This document shows positions 53,855-64,000 of a DNA stretch of 64,000 bases, one piece after another. Position 1 is the first letter of the stretch. The number at the start of each line of letters is the position of its first letter. Both the position numbers and the translations under genes were made by a program. The notes beneath the pieces are model-generated. The model had not been told where the DNA came from. It ran no database searches and saw nothing but the letters and a program-made list of their open reading frames with translations. Origin of the DNA: Amorphophallus konjac (lineage: Eukaryota > Streptophyta > Magnoliopsida > Alismatales > Araceae); NCBI GenBank assembly GCA_022559845.1, contig CM040121.1:506582566-506646565 (forward strand). The letters run 5' to 3'.

Positions 53855-53864
53855 ACTATTTAAA
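53855..53864 (+). promoter_or_regulatory. Possible TATA box of T3 antisense gene
   Basis: CTATTTAAAG about 340 bp before the ATG on the plus strand, followed by a CT-rich likely 5' UTR and then an intron. Confidence 0.4.
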
Positions 53865-53987
53865 GTGCTAAGGGCTTGGGAGAACTCATTTTAACCTGAG
53901 CTCTCTCTCTCTTCATCTTCTCAGCGGCGGCGCTCGGCATGAGCTTTCTTCAAAAGAGATTTCTCCTTCTTCCTCCTTCTTTTCACT

Positions 53988-54182
53988 GTAAGGTTCTTTC
54001 CTTGCTTCACATATGGGACTATGTCCCCTTTTATTAAGGAGCCATCCCCTCTTGGTGGGTGTTCGTCCTATTTGACTTTGGGCATACCCCAGATAAGGGG
54101 AGATGCTATCAAAATTTCTTTAAAATCTTCATCTTTTGTTGTTGATTCTTCGGAGTCTCATCTCATTTAAATTTTTTTCTAG
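53988..54182 (+). other. Likely 5' UTR intron of T3 antisense gene
   Basis: Donor GTAAGG at 53988 and a T-rich acceptor TTTTTTTCTAG ending at 54182, 16 bases before the ATG. Using an ATG upstream (53939) would run into a stop at the junction, so the intron is placed in the UTR. Confidence 0.55.
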
Positions 54183-54198
54183 GACTACAGCTACGGTA

Positions 54199-57100
54199 AT
54201 GGCTGCTACTTCTAGCTCTGCCTCCGCTGCTTCTGGGACTGCTGATGTCTGTGCTTCCTCTCAGGGTAGGGCGCTTGGCCCTTCTATAACTTGGCTGAAT
54301 GTCGACCAGCTAGACCGAGGTCTTGGGAAGGTTGCCATAGTTGACGAGTCCTCTAACTCGGAGATGAATGCATCCCGTGTCCTGCCTACCGAGGATGGGT
54401 TAGGCTTCAATCGCGACGACGGCTATCGTCCGGATTTTTTGAAGGACCGTCATCTAGTGCCGTTCATCCGCACCTTCAATGTAGCTGGTAAGAAAGACAT
54501 TATGTTGGCCCGGATGGTAGAACGGGCCATGCTGCTGGAGAGGGATAGCCTGAAAGGTTTCGTATATCGTGGCGATGCCATTTATCTTCTCGGAGAGCGG
54601 CGTAAGTGGGATGCCGTTCTGAGAGTGACTGAGCTGAAGCCGGAACAGAAGATGCTGACACGAGCTCCCGAGTTTACCCTGGCCAGGTGGGATACTGCTA
54701 CGGGTCGGGTCAACAGGGAGAAACCCGGCTACAAATTGTTTCTTGCACCCATCAAGTGGGGCTATAGAGATGAGCCATTTGTTCTGAACTGCTTGGCTGT
54801 CCAATTCAAGTTTCAGCTGGCTACTGGTTGGTTTGTGGACACCAAAGTGACCGATGCTCATCTCTTCCGTGTGGGAGCGGTAGAATTTATAGAATTTGTG
54901 CTGAAGGAATATGCTCCTTTACTGACCAGAGCCGGAGTATATCATAGTGTGTATGCATCCCGCTTTCGGTATCCCATCTCCAAAGGCATGTGCTGTGGCA
55001 TGTTTGAAGTCTTTTGCCCACAATTTAACACCTTTTATACAGCAGAGGGTGAAACTTCTTTGGACCTATGGAGTTTGTCACAACTTCCAGGTTTGCTGAT
55101 TGACGGGGAACCATATGAAGAAGTCTGCCTGTTTGACTTTGTCAAGGATGAGACTGACGGAGAGGGCCAGTATTTCCTCGGCTTTTCATATCGGTACTTG
55201 ATGAAAGCATATCGCTCCCTCTGCCTGGCACATCATAGGGAATCTTCCAAGGGCTATCATACCCGGGAGAAGAGCAGTAGGATGAAAGTCCGAGTAGGAC
55301 ATTGGATCCAATATTTCTTCAGCGGCCCTTTGAAATACAATGAGTTTCCTTCTGCGGCTCCCGTTGCGGGTAAGCAAAGCAGGCCTCCCAAGTTCAAGTC
55401 ATAGCTACCTGCTTCCATTTGACGGGTCAGCTGAGGAGGGCCGAATCCTGCTGGAGTAGATCCCCTTACTCACTGTGCCGCTTATCTTACATTCTGGTTA
55501 TACACTTTTGCTCTCCCGTAGGGAGATGAAATAATTATCAGACCGGAGGCAATATACCCGGCATGTCAGATGGCTTGGGATATGCGGCTTGCTTTATTTC
55601 CGACTGCGCTTTGCATGGTGTACAAATCTCTGGGAGATCTATATAAGCATCGGGTCCCTCGGTCTTTCAGAACAGTGGGCCCGTTCCATTTCATCAATGC
55701 TTGGGTATGCAACTTGTTTCCCAAGCTTGCTCCTAGGACTTTGCAGATGACTACATTATACCCCCGGATGCTGGAGTTTGCAAGTGCCGAGCCTGGCCCA
55801 GTGTCACAATAGCTCTACTCTATCAAAGGCCGATTAACAAGGGTTCCAGTAGATTCAGCAGGAACTATCCATTTCTGGAATTTGGCAGCACATTCCGCCT
55901 CGTTGGTGAATCACCAGCGTGAATGCAAAATGGAGGAAGTGGAAACCTTTGTTCATCCCATTTTAGGTGCCACCGTGACCCGGCCAGTCCTGGAGCCTGA
56001 GCTCATTAATTGTGCTTTGTCAATCCGCCCCAGTGTTTTAGTGTTCAGGAAGGGGGGTGTGGTTCATCTAGAACCTTATTACCCATTCAGATTCAGCCAG
56101 AATTTCGGCTATGATCAGCACATTCCACCTTCAGCTGCTCAGTTTCCGTTGGACAGCAGGTCAAAGCATGGCTGGGTTGTTGCTAGCGAAGGTCACACTT
56201 GGTGGGACTACTTCCATCACCGGGAGGCCAATACCTTCAGAGTGCCGGTGCCGAACCGTGTTCCCCTGGTCACTCCAGAGTATATAAAATGCTGGAATGC
56301 CCGAACAAGCTTCTATCGCAATGCCAGAACAACATGATGGGATGTGGCCGAGTGTACCTTTCTAAGTCAGCAGCCTGGGCCGGTCTTTGACATTGATGAA
56401 GCCCATCTGAAGAGGCTATTTTCTCAACACCCAGAGGCAGACGCATACATAGTACGCAGGAAAGCCCTGAAAGAAGATGCAGCCAAACAGTTGATGCCTG
56501 TGCTTGCTGACATAAATGAAGATATTTTTATGAAGAATCTAGAATATTTATGCCAAATTGGCGATGCCCGCCTGGAACTTCAACAATATCTTTTTCCAAT
56601 CAAGGAGCCACTCCCCAAAGCAGTCTTATGGAAATGTGATGTTGACCACTTCTGCCAATATCGGGCATTCATTAGGAAGGAAGACAGAACCCCGACGTAT
56701 TATCAGCATACGTCTTGGTTGTTTGTTCTGATGAATATTCATGGGCTGACCCTTGACAACCCTGTAGCAAGTATTCTGGACAAGCCCTTATTTGTATCTT
56801 TCCATTATGCTGACGGTTGGGGTATCGACCACCTCGGCTTGTATCATTGTTTTGCTTCCCGCGGCCATGTGGATCTGGCTGATCTGGCCGAAAAGTGCAA
56901 GAAAATTGGCGACATTTGCTGGCTTTTTCGGGAATCGGTATCCCGAAGAAAGGAGGTGGCTTATCAATACTGGCCCCTCTCATCTTTTTTATTATGGCCC
57001 GGCAGGTAAGATTTTTTCCGGTTGACATGTTGCTTGTCTTATTCCTTGACCCTTTTTATAACGATACATGTTCTCTTCAGCAGATAGGCCAGACATAAAA

Positions 57101-58350
57101 CAGCAGGGGCTTTATAGGAAAATTATTTTCCAGGCCCAGAAGCCTGAATATTTTGACATTCCTGCACTAGCGCCAACCACTACTCCACTACCTCCTAGCA
57201 GAAAGAGGGCGGCTTCTTTGCAGAAAGTTGCCTTGGGACGGGCAAAGAAAGCTCGAAAAGCCTTATCGAAGTAGCCATCCTCTGCAGCTGATGTAATTGA
57301 GATTCCCTTGGATCTCGTGCCATCATATGAACAGTTTGTTGCTCAGCGGGGAACTATCCAGCAAGCATCCGAAGGTGATGCTACTTTTCTTTGCGGACTA
57401 CAAGATTATTCCTTCCATGGCACCTTCATTCTTTGACATTTTCTTTATTGGGCACTAGCTCAAGAAGCAACAGTTGCTGCTGTGAATACCGAGGAGATCT
57501 CCAAGACAACGGAGGATGTGGAACCCCCTGTCGCGACCATGGTGGAAGCAACTGAGAGAGCTGAAGCCGTAGGAGAGAACCTCCCCATTGCTTAGAAGGA
57601 CGTTAGACTTCCTTCTCCCACGTCGGCTAGTGAAGCCGAGAGTGAGCCAAGTGACTCTGATCTTTCTGAATCTTCTTTTCTTGATGACCTTATGACCCTG
57701 CCCTATGCATATCTTTGCGCTGTAGTGGCCGAAGTAGTCAGTACTGAGGCTAGGACACCTGCCGTGGACGTCCCTTTGCAGCAAGAAGGGCATAAAACTG
57801 TGTTGAAGAAAGGTGCTATCCCATTGCGGCGTGTGATCACCCGCTCAACAACTCGTAAGGCCAAAGAAGCGGCGGGCCGACTTGAGCCTAGTGTAGATTT
57901 CTCTTCCAGCAGCTCTGCTACCCCTTCTGACGAAGAAGTTGACTATGGTTCTTCAGAGGGCGAAGAGAGAGCATATGAGACAGTCAACGAAGGGACAGTG
58001 ACGCCCTCTACGCTACTGAGTGGTCCTTCAATATTCAGTCCTCCAAGATTGCTAGTACCATCATCCGAGGGGATACTGCAAGAGGAATTTGCCGGAATAG
58101 ACATGGAAGTGGAGATAACCCCTCCTTTTATTGCTTCATCTGCGGAATTAGTGTCATCTATACAGGCATTTGAGGAGATGGACTCTGCAACCATGGTAAG
58201 TTCTGCCCGCCCTTTTGTCGAGCTGCATAGCTTTTCCATTTATTTTGTCACCTTGGTGCTTATTGAAACTTTATTCCAGGAGCCTGGCGCAACCAATCAC
58301 TTTTCGGTATCGTCTTCAGATGTCATCATTTCATCGGAGGCTTTAGACAT
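54199..58350 (+). pseudogene. T3 antisense PMD (plant mobile domain) gene, multi-exon, decayed
   Basis: On the strand opposite to T3. ATG 54199. Exons proposed: 54199-55369, 55526-57005, 57081-57374, 57459-58195, 58280-58350; all introns keep frame and use GT-AG (57006-57080 and 58196-58279 have very good sites). The PMD core is in exon 1 at about residues 260-320: a helix with SRFRYPISKGMCCGMFEVFC, then FNTFYTAEGETSLDLWSLSQ and GLLIDG, matching the pattern in which W/F-x-T-x-T-F, GE and a GL-x-x-G end mark this family. Exon 2 continues with FSQNFGYDQHIP, typical of the C-terminal side. Later exons are Ser/Glu-rich. Stops occur at 55810-55812 (TAG), 56335-56337 (TGA), 57272-57274 (TAG) and 57593-57595 (TAG). 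T2 cuts the gene at 58351. PMD proteins are known both in transposons and as domesticated plant genes (MAIN/MAIL1); their role inside elements is unknown. Confidence 0.75.
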
Positions 58351-59780
58351 TGTGAATGTGTCACATAGACATTTTAAAGAGAGAGATAAGATTTAAAATG
58401 GAAATAGGGGGAAAATGTGCTAAAGCATGAGGGACATGAAGGAAAAGAGGATGAGCATGAGATGCTCTATGGAGGGTGATCGCCAGAGGGGTTACCTTAA
58501 AAATACAAAGATGATCGCATGTACCTTGTATGAAGTGGGTGAGATTGCAAGTTCTTTCTTCCTCCTTCTACCGGCCGGCCGATGAAGGGGGTTTCTAGCT
58601 TGATTACCCTTGCAAGAAAATACACCAAAATAAACAAAAATATGGATTAGCCAAAGATGTGTAGTATCAATGCTCTAAAAGTATCGAATCAAGCAAATCA
58701 AGCATGAACACACCTTGTGTGTTTTGGTTTTAAACCCCTGAAGAAGGAGTAACAAGGTATGGGATTATGTGAATGCAATGATATGCAAAGTAAACAAATG
58801 AATGATGTGCTGAGAAGATTTCTAGCAAAGAGCTAGAAGAAGGAGGCGTAGGATGATATACTAATAACTAACAGACGAAAAGATTAAAGAGGGAAACTCC
58901 CTGCTACTGTGTGTGTAGCAGTAGAGGGAGGAAGAAAGCAAGTAGCGGCTGCTGCAGGATGAAGAAACGCCGCTGTGGGAGGAGAACGTTTGATGAAGAA
59001 GACCACTACCGGGAGAAGAACATTTGATGAAGAAGACCACTTGATGAAGAACCTGCAAAAAAATAAAACCCTCCTCTCTCTCTATTCCGTAGGCAAAAAC
59101 TCTCTTATTCTTCTTCCTGTTCTCTCGTTCACGTTATTGTTATTGTCTTCTCGTTCTCTCTCGCGCGTGAGAGATTCAAAGGGTATTTATAGGCCCGAAA
59201 ATCTTTGCATCAATGGGATTAAAACAAGGCAGTCAATCCTCCAGCAAGAATCCCTCTTCCCAATCGAACACAAAGTGTTAAATGGGGAAAGGATCACTAC
59301 TGGAAGGTAGCAGGCGAAATGGAGATGGAAGTGAAAATGACGACCTGACAAGGGGCGTTAATTGAAATGACGACATCCACACAGTCATTAATTCCTGAAT
59401 TTAATTACAGCAATAAAGGACTTTCGTAATTTAAAATTGACAAATGACGCCTATTTGACTGGGCGTTAAATAATAAATGCCCCAAAGACGGGCATCAATT
59501 CTTTGAGTTTCATTTTCTTTAGGATTCGTAAAATCCAGGAAACAATGCCTGTTTGAACAGTCGTTAATTTGTGAAATCACGACCCTCATCAGGTCGCCAG
59601 TTAAATGATGCCCTTCCTCCAGGCGTTAATTATAATTGTTATGGAAAATTAGAATTATCATGGAAAAACTACCATATGATTAGAAAAACTTTGTATTAAG
59701 CCAATATTGAAGTCCACTTTGGGGCGTCACGTGGTGACATGAGATTTTCTCAACATAGTATCGATTTTGGCATGTCTACA
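58351..59780 (-). mobile_element. T2 3' LTR
   Basis: Related to the T1 LTR: shared GGAGGGTGATCGCCAGAGGG (58473) and CTTCTACCGGCCGGCCGATG (58565) blocks, a minus-strand TATA box (CTATAAATAC) at 59184-59192, and the end TTTTGGCATGTCTACA at 59780. The start is placed at TGTGAATG (58351) by analogy with TGTGAACACC; TGTCACATAG at 58359 is an alternative. It contains a GACGCC/GGCGTTAA array at 59335-59640. The other LTR is outside the window. Confidence 0.85.
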
Positions 59781-61135
59781 GTTGCCCCGCCTTGGCGTCT
59801 GCTTTGCAAGGGAGTGAGACGGAATGAAGCGAAAGTGTAACAAGCGGAATGAAGTGAGAATGAACTGATAAGTAGATGTCAAGGTGTGATGTGACACGCC
59901 TCCGACACTAAGAGTTGAAAATCTTTCCAGGATTCTGAATGAAACAACTTCGGATGATTACGAGAAAGCAATGATTAGCTGGATGAAGGAACTAAACTAA
60001 TAAACGAAATGTGCCGAGGGCACGGAAGGAAAGACACCATTGGAGAGCGGTTACCAGCCAATGTGGACGTGCTACAATCAAGGTTGGTTTGCAGGAAAAT
60101 AAAGTGAATTGAGATAAAGATCCAGCGAATGAATGCTTTTAAGGAACCAGCCTGAGCGGCTTCAAGGAGAATATAGTACTCGATTTTGAAATGGAATATC
60201 TCATGTCAACTCAATAAAGAGCAAGCAACCCTCATTATTGGCGTAATATGAGGATTTTCATCATTAAAGCTCAAAGTCCTACATGATGTATGCTGGGCTA
60301 AAAGAAAAATTAAAACAAACTAAAATAGAAAATAATCAATGATAATATTGTTAAATCATCTAGATTTGGTCAAGAATCCATATCTCTGAGCTGACACTAA
60401 GCCAAAGCCCGTTTGTCCACGTATCAACTCAGAAAGTGGAACCGTCGTCCCAAACCTTAGATGACCCAACGGCCTATCCGTGTGATCAAGACTTCCTCTG
60501 GAATTATCACTGTTTTTGATGAAGGGGAACTCAGATTCCAGGTTCATGAGAACCACAAGGTCCTTGATATGCTATAATAGTGTAGAATACCATATAGTAA
60601 AAATGCATACAGAAAAGAATACAAGGGATGGAATGATATTACCAGTGGGGTAAATCCAACCATTTCAAGACTTGCATGGACTGCGCTTTCTGTGCTAAAA
60701 AATCATTAGCTCTTAGAAGATTGTTAGCTCAGAATATGATCATAAGTGCATGACATAAGCAATTTTATCAAGATATAACAACACTTAAGTTCATGAATAA
60801 TCATAATGCTGCAAAGCAATTCAAAAGTGTAAGCTCAAGAAATGACGACTCTGAAAAGAGGCGTTATAATCATAAATGACGACATTCATAGGGGCGTTAA
60901 TTAAAATCACTATTAGACTTGAAATCGGACTGAAACTGACGCCCGCAAGAGAGGTGTTGGATAAATGACGACACTGTGAATGTCGTTAATTAAATAAATG
61001 ACGCCAAGGTATATGTCGTCAATTAACTATCTCACTGGCGCTCCATTCCCTGCTCGGAAACAAAACTCCAGCGACTGATTCGAACTCAAACTCAAACTGT
61101 GATGTTCTAAACGGCTAGCCAAAGCTCCAAATCAT
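59781..61135 (-). other. T2 polypurine tract, conserved block and motif array
   Basis: The minus-strand AAGGCGGGGCAAC tract adjoins the LTR. 59781-60640 is homologous to T1 33036-33890. 60838-61025 is another GACG(A/C)C...GGCGTTAATT array lying about 110 bp upstream of the TATA box of the antisense gene. No protein gene here. Confidence 0.75.
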
Positions 61136-61144
61136 TATAAAAGG
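61136..61144 (+). promoter_or_regulatory. TATA box of T2 antisense gene
   Basis: TATAAAAGG, 118 bp before the ATG at 61262 and on the same strand. The sequence after it (CATCCTCTACTACATACATC) is a plausible start region. Confidence 0.6.
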
Positions 61145-61261
61145 AAGCACACATCCTCTACTACATACATCAAACGCCTGAGAGCTGCAACAAAGAACCA
61201 GAGAAGTGAAGATCAGCAAGAGAAGAACAGCAGAAATAGTCACTTATTTTCAAAACAAAAG

Positions 61262-62178
61262 ATGGACAGGATGTTACAGAACCCTTCAAAGAAGCCTAGG
61301 ATGAGCTTTCCTAGGATATCTGAAGTTGCAAGCCACATTAGCGTGAGGATAGCTAAGGGCCAGGTAAGTTTGATTTTATTTTAAAGCTTTTTATTTCATT
61401 CTTCTTTTCTCTTTAAAATTCTGATTGCATTCTCTTCTCTTCTTCTCTTTTTTATTTCTCTTCAGGACCATCCAAATATACCAGGTCCAAGGAGGTTCTT
61501 GAAAATCAAGTGGCTCCCCTTACTCCTCTCTAAACTCTCTTTAGATATAAGGTCTTTTCTTAGTAGATGGCACCTACTTGGCCTTGTAACCCATGTTACC
61601 CACTATGATGATATTCACCTAGATTGGGCCTCCATAGGAGCACTTATAGAATTATGGCATCCAAACACTCATACTTTCCTTTTTCCTACCTTTGAAGCCA
61701 CTATTCTCCTAGAAGAAGTAGAGATGCTCTTTGGGTTAAGAAAGATGAAGCAAGGAGAAGAGTCAAAGATGGCTAGTATGACTAAACCAATAAATGCTCA
61801 TGACATGCTTACTAGCCTCATACCAAGCTCAAATCTAGTGAACCAAATCAAAACTCACAAGGGGATCAATCTTCTAAAGTTAGCTTCATGGGTATACAAG
61901 AATATAGATAAAGCCCAAGAAGATGAGGATTTATTGGAGAGAGTAATGAAAGGCATTTTTATATGCATGGTAGGAGCTCTACTCTTCCCTTCAATAGAAG
62001 ACCACCTAGAGGAATGCCACTTGAGTGTCATAGCTAGTATTTGGGAAGGAAAAAGGATAGGTCCGGTGGTGCTAGCCAACCTATACAATGGACTCACCTC
62101 GACTTCCTTGGGACGGCCTCTCTATGGGTCAATGCTACTTCTCTCTTGTTGGGTGGACCTCCACCTTGTTGTGGCTGG
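61262..62178 (+). CDS. T2 antisense PMD gene, two exons, cut by C3
   Basis: ATG 61262. Exon 1 61262-61363 (34 codons, basic: MDRMLQNPSKKPRMSFPRIS). Intron 61364-61465 with donor CAG/GTAAGT and a pyrimidine-rich acceptor TTTCTCTTCAG; phase 0. Exon 2 runs open from 61466 to the C3 insertion at 62179. The protein shows the PMD core: a WHLLGLV start, HLDWASIGALIELWHPNTHT, FLFPTFEATILLEEVEMLFG. It shares the layout, but not close sequence, with the T3 gene. No stop or frameshift is seen in what remains, so this copy was probably intact when C3 inserted. The gene is antisense to the element, judged by LTR orientation; T2 gag-pol lies outside the window. Confidence 0.8.
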
Positions 62179-64000
62179 TGTGATAGATTCAGAGGGGGGT
62201 GAATGAATATATCCTTAAGAATTTTGCCCAATTGAAAAAATTAAACAAACAGAGATGCAGAATTAAAAAAAACCACGATGCCTTAATCAGCTTAGATGCA
62301 CTCTTCAAATGATGAAAGGAAGATCAGATAGATTGTACCTCTGATCTACTCCATATAAACTAAAGAGATGAGTCAGTTCATCTAATCAACTAGACTCTAT
62401 CAAGACCAAAATCCAACGCACGATATGCAAACCTATCTCTCACTAGATATAAGAATCAGATCGTGCCTATGCATACATCTAGTGAATCGAATAAGGCAAT
62501 CAAACCACAGTAGACAAGGGGATTTTTAGGTGGTTCGGTCCGCAGACCTACGTCCACCCCACACTCAAACCCGAGTGTGGCTTCCGCTGATACACAGCTT
62601 AAACAGCTGGGCCTCACAGCTTGCCTACAACCGCTGAGCAACATAGCTTGCTGTCCGAGGTATCCACCTCGCCCGCTGAGCAACACAGCTTGCTGTCCAG
62701 AGGAATCCTCCTCTACAACCGCTGAGCAATACAACTTAGCTCTACTGACTAACAGCTTGAAATAGAGTTCAAATGAAAACAAAAGATGATAAAACACAGC
62801 GACTGAAAGCTATAAAAGATAGCAACATAAATGTGGCTCTCATGGAGCTGACTGGATTGGATATGATCCAGATTCCATTAGGGACAGATCTTCAGATGAA
62901 GCTTCTCTTCTTCTCCTCTAACTCTCTATCTCTCTCTCTATCTTTCTTCTTCTTCTTCGTTTCTTTTCTTCTCTACTACTCTCTCTCTTTTTCTCTCTCC
63001 TTCTCTTCTTCTCTCTTTCTCTTCTTCTGGATCATGCAGGCTCTTTCTGCTTCTGCTCTTTCAAGTAAGTTCCCTATTTAGATCCTCACACTGCATGATT
63101 ATTTTCTCCAGATGGAGAAGTCTTCTTTTTATAGCAGTAGTAGATAGGTGGGCGTGTGTCCTCCACGATTCCCGCCCAAATGCCTTGACCACGTGGCAGC
63201 ATTTCAGCTCACTGCTTTACACGTGTCACGATCCTGGCACATCCTCCATTCTTGGATCACGTGCTCTTCTTAAGTTCCTCGACCAGTAGTCCTGTCAGAT
63301 CAGACTTGTTATCAGTTTGAGTTAATCTGAAAGGAAAGAAAGAAAGACGCACCGAGTTAGTTCGAGAGTTGAACTAAGCATGTACAGACTTGATGCAAAG
63401 CATGTACAGACTTGATGGTGTGTAATGCAGTATGCATGTAGGAAAGTATGCACATTGAAGAGGAATGCTCAGACACGCCAACAAAGAGTGTACAGACTTT
63501 GTATGCATGCGACAAGATGATGTACAGACTTTTGTGTGCATGATACTACTTTACGTATGTATGCAAAAGAATGTATAGACTTTGAGTGCATGGTACAAAA
63601 GATGCATCGACTTGCTGTGCCTAGAGTTTAAGCATGAATTCATAATGTACAGACTCTGATGAAATGATGTACAGACTTAGACGCTCGAATCAACAGAGGT
63701 TGTACAGACTTGTGAACTGAATACATACATTGCACCATCGTTGTCTATGAAGTCAGCATGAGAATGCACTGATGTTGGGTATGCACCGGCTATGCAAATG
63801 TGAAGAAATGCACCGACTATATGGCGTGCAACTACAGATAATGCACCGATGCAAACTACACTTGTTATGCACGAAATAGAATTGCACCGATGCAGAGAAC
63901 AGACAATGCACCGAATATGCATGTGTTTCTACAGAGTTAATGCTAGAACACACAACTGGCTGCGTCAACGCAGTGCCCATACTGCGTCAACGCACAACCC
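62179..64000 (-). mobile_element. C3: copia (Sirevirus-like) LTR, partial
   Basis: Starts TGTGATAGATTCAGAGGGGG, the equivalent of the C1 LTR edge (GGATCTAGAGGGGGGTGAATAG). It continues with the conserved TTTTTAGGTGGTTCGGTC block (62524), GCTGAGCAACA-AGCTTGCTGTCC modules (62632-62750), a CT-rich run (62905-63025), a minus-strand TATA box (TATAAAAAG) at about 63126-63134, then motif arrays. It runs off the window, so only the end of one LTR is visible. Confidence 0.85.
63375..63930. repeat. Two successive motif arrays in C3 LTR
   Basis: About nine TGTA(C/T)AGACTT copies (63381-63710), the same word as in C1. Then about six copies of a different word, ATGCACCGA(C/T) (63780-63915), spaced about 15-35 bp. 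The window ends with two TGCGTCAACGCA words (63960 and 63983), the reverse complement form of the GCGTTGACGC word of the C1 LTR. Confidence 0.8.

Noticed and set aside
53939..53987. Upstream ATG as the start of the T3 antisense protein
   Set aside because: After removal of the intron 53988-54182 the frame meets a stop at the junction, so the ATG at 54199 is preferred.

Overview
This window is plant nuclear DNA, and almost all of it is nested LTR retrotransposons. No ordinary host gene, rRNA or tRNA gene was recognised. Evidence for a seed plant: Sirevirus-type Ty1/copia elements, a Ty3/gypsy element of the Tat lineage with two RNase H domains, tRNA-iMet-type primer binding sites, plant-style short introns, and two genes with a plant mobile domain (PMD). 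The species cannot be named from the sequence.

Elements are labelled G (gag-only gypsy-like), T (Tat-like gypsy) and C (Sirevirus-like copia). LEFT PART: G3, a degenerate gag-only element (LTR end at 20012-20171, gag remnant 21925-23219, second LTR from 23537), is split by G1. G1 has its 5' LTR at 137-1464 and 14060-14797, its interior at 14798-17600 and its 3' LTR at 17601-20011. G1's 5' LTR is itself hit by C1 (1465-14059, a full copia element on the minus strand, LTRs of 2660 bp each) and by another copia LTR end, C0 (1-136). RIGHT PART: the second LTR of G3 is cut by C2 (LTR 25936-27877 plus a broken gag). C2 is cut by T3 (from about 28865). T3's LTR is cut by G2 (29713-51290, perfect 5-bp target duplication). 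G2's 5' LTR is cut by T1 (31746-46799, complete, minus strand). T3 continues at 51291 and its antisense PMD gene is cut at about 58351 by T2. T2's own PMD gene is cut at 62179 by the copia LTR C3, which runs off the window. Two paths therefore reach five levels of nesting.

Coding content: C1 has gag and pol with two frame breaks. T1 has gag, protease, a G-patch domain, RT, two RNase H domains and integrase, with few lesions. G1 and G2 carry gag but no pol, so they would depend on another element's enzymes. T2 and T3 each carry a spliced gene on the strand opposite to the element, encoding a PMD protein. The T2 copy is open until C3 interrupts it and has a TATA box. The T3 copy has several introns and four in-frame stops. 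T1 keeps only a coiled-coil terminal exon of what looks like the same kind of antisense gene.

The most striking non-coding feature is that nearly every family carries its own array of short repeated motifs, often hairpin-forming, in its LTRs. The three T elements also carry them in leaders or next to the antisense gene. The motif differs between families although the positions are similar.
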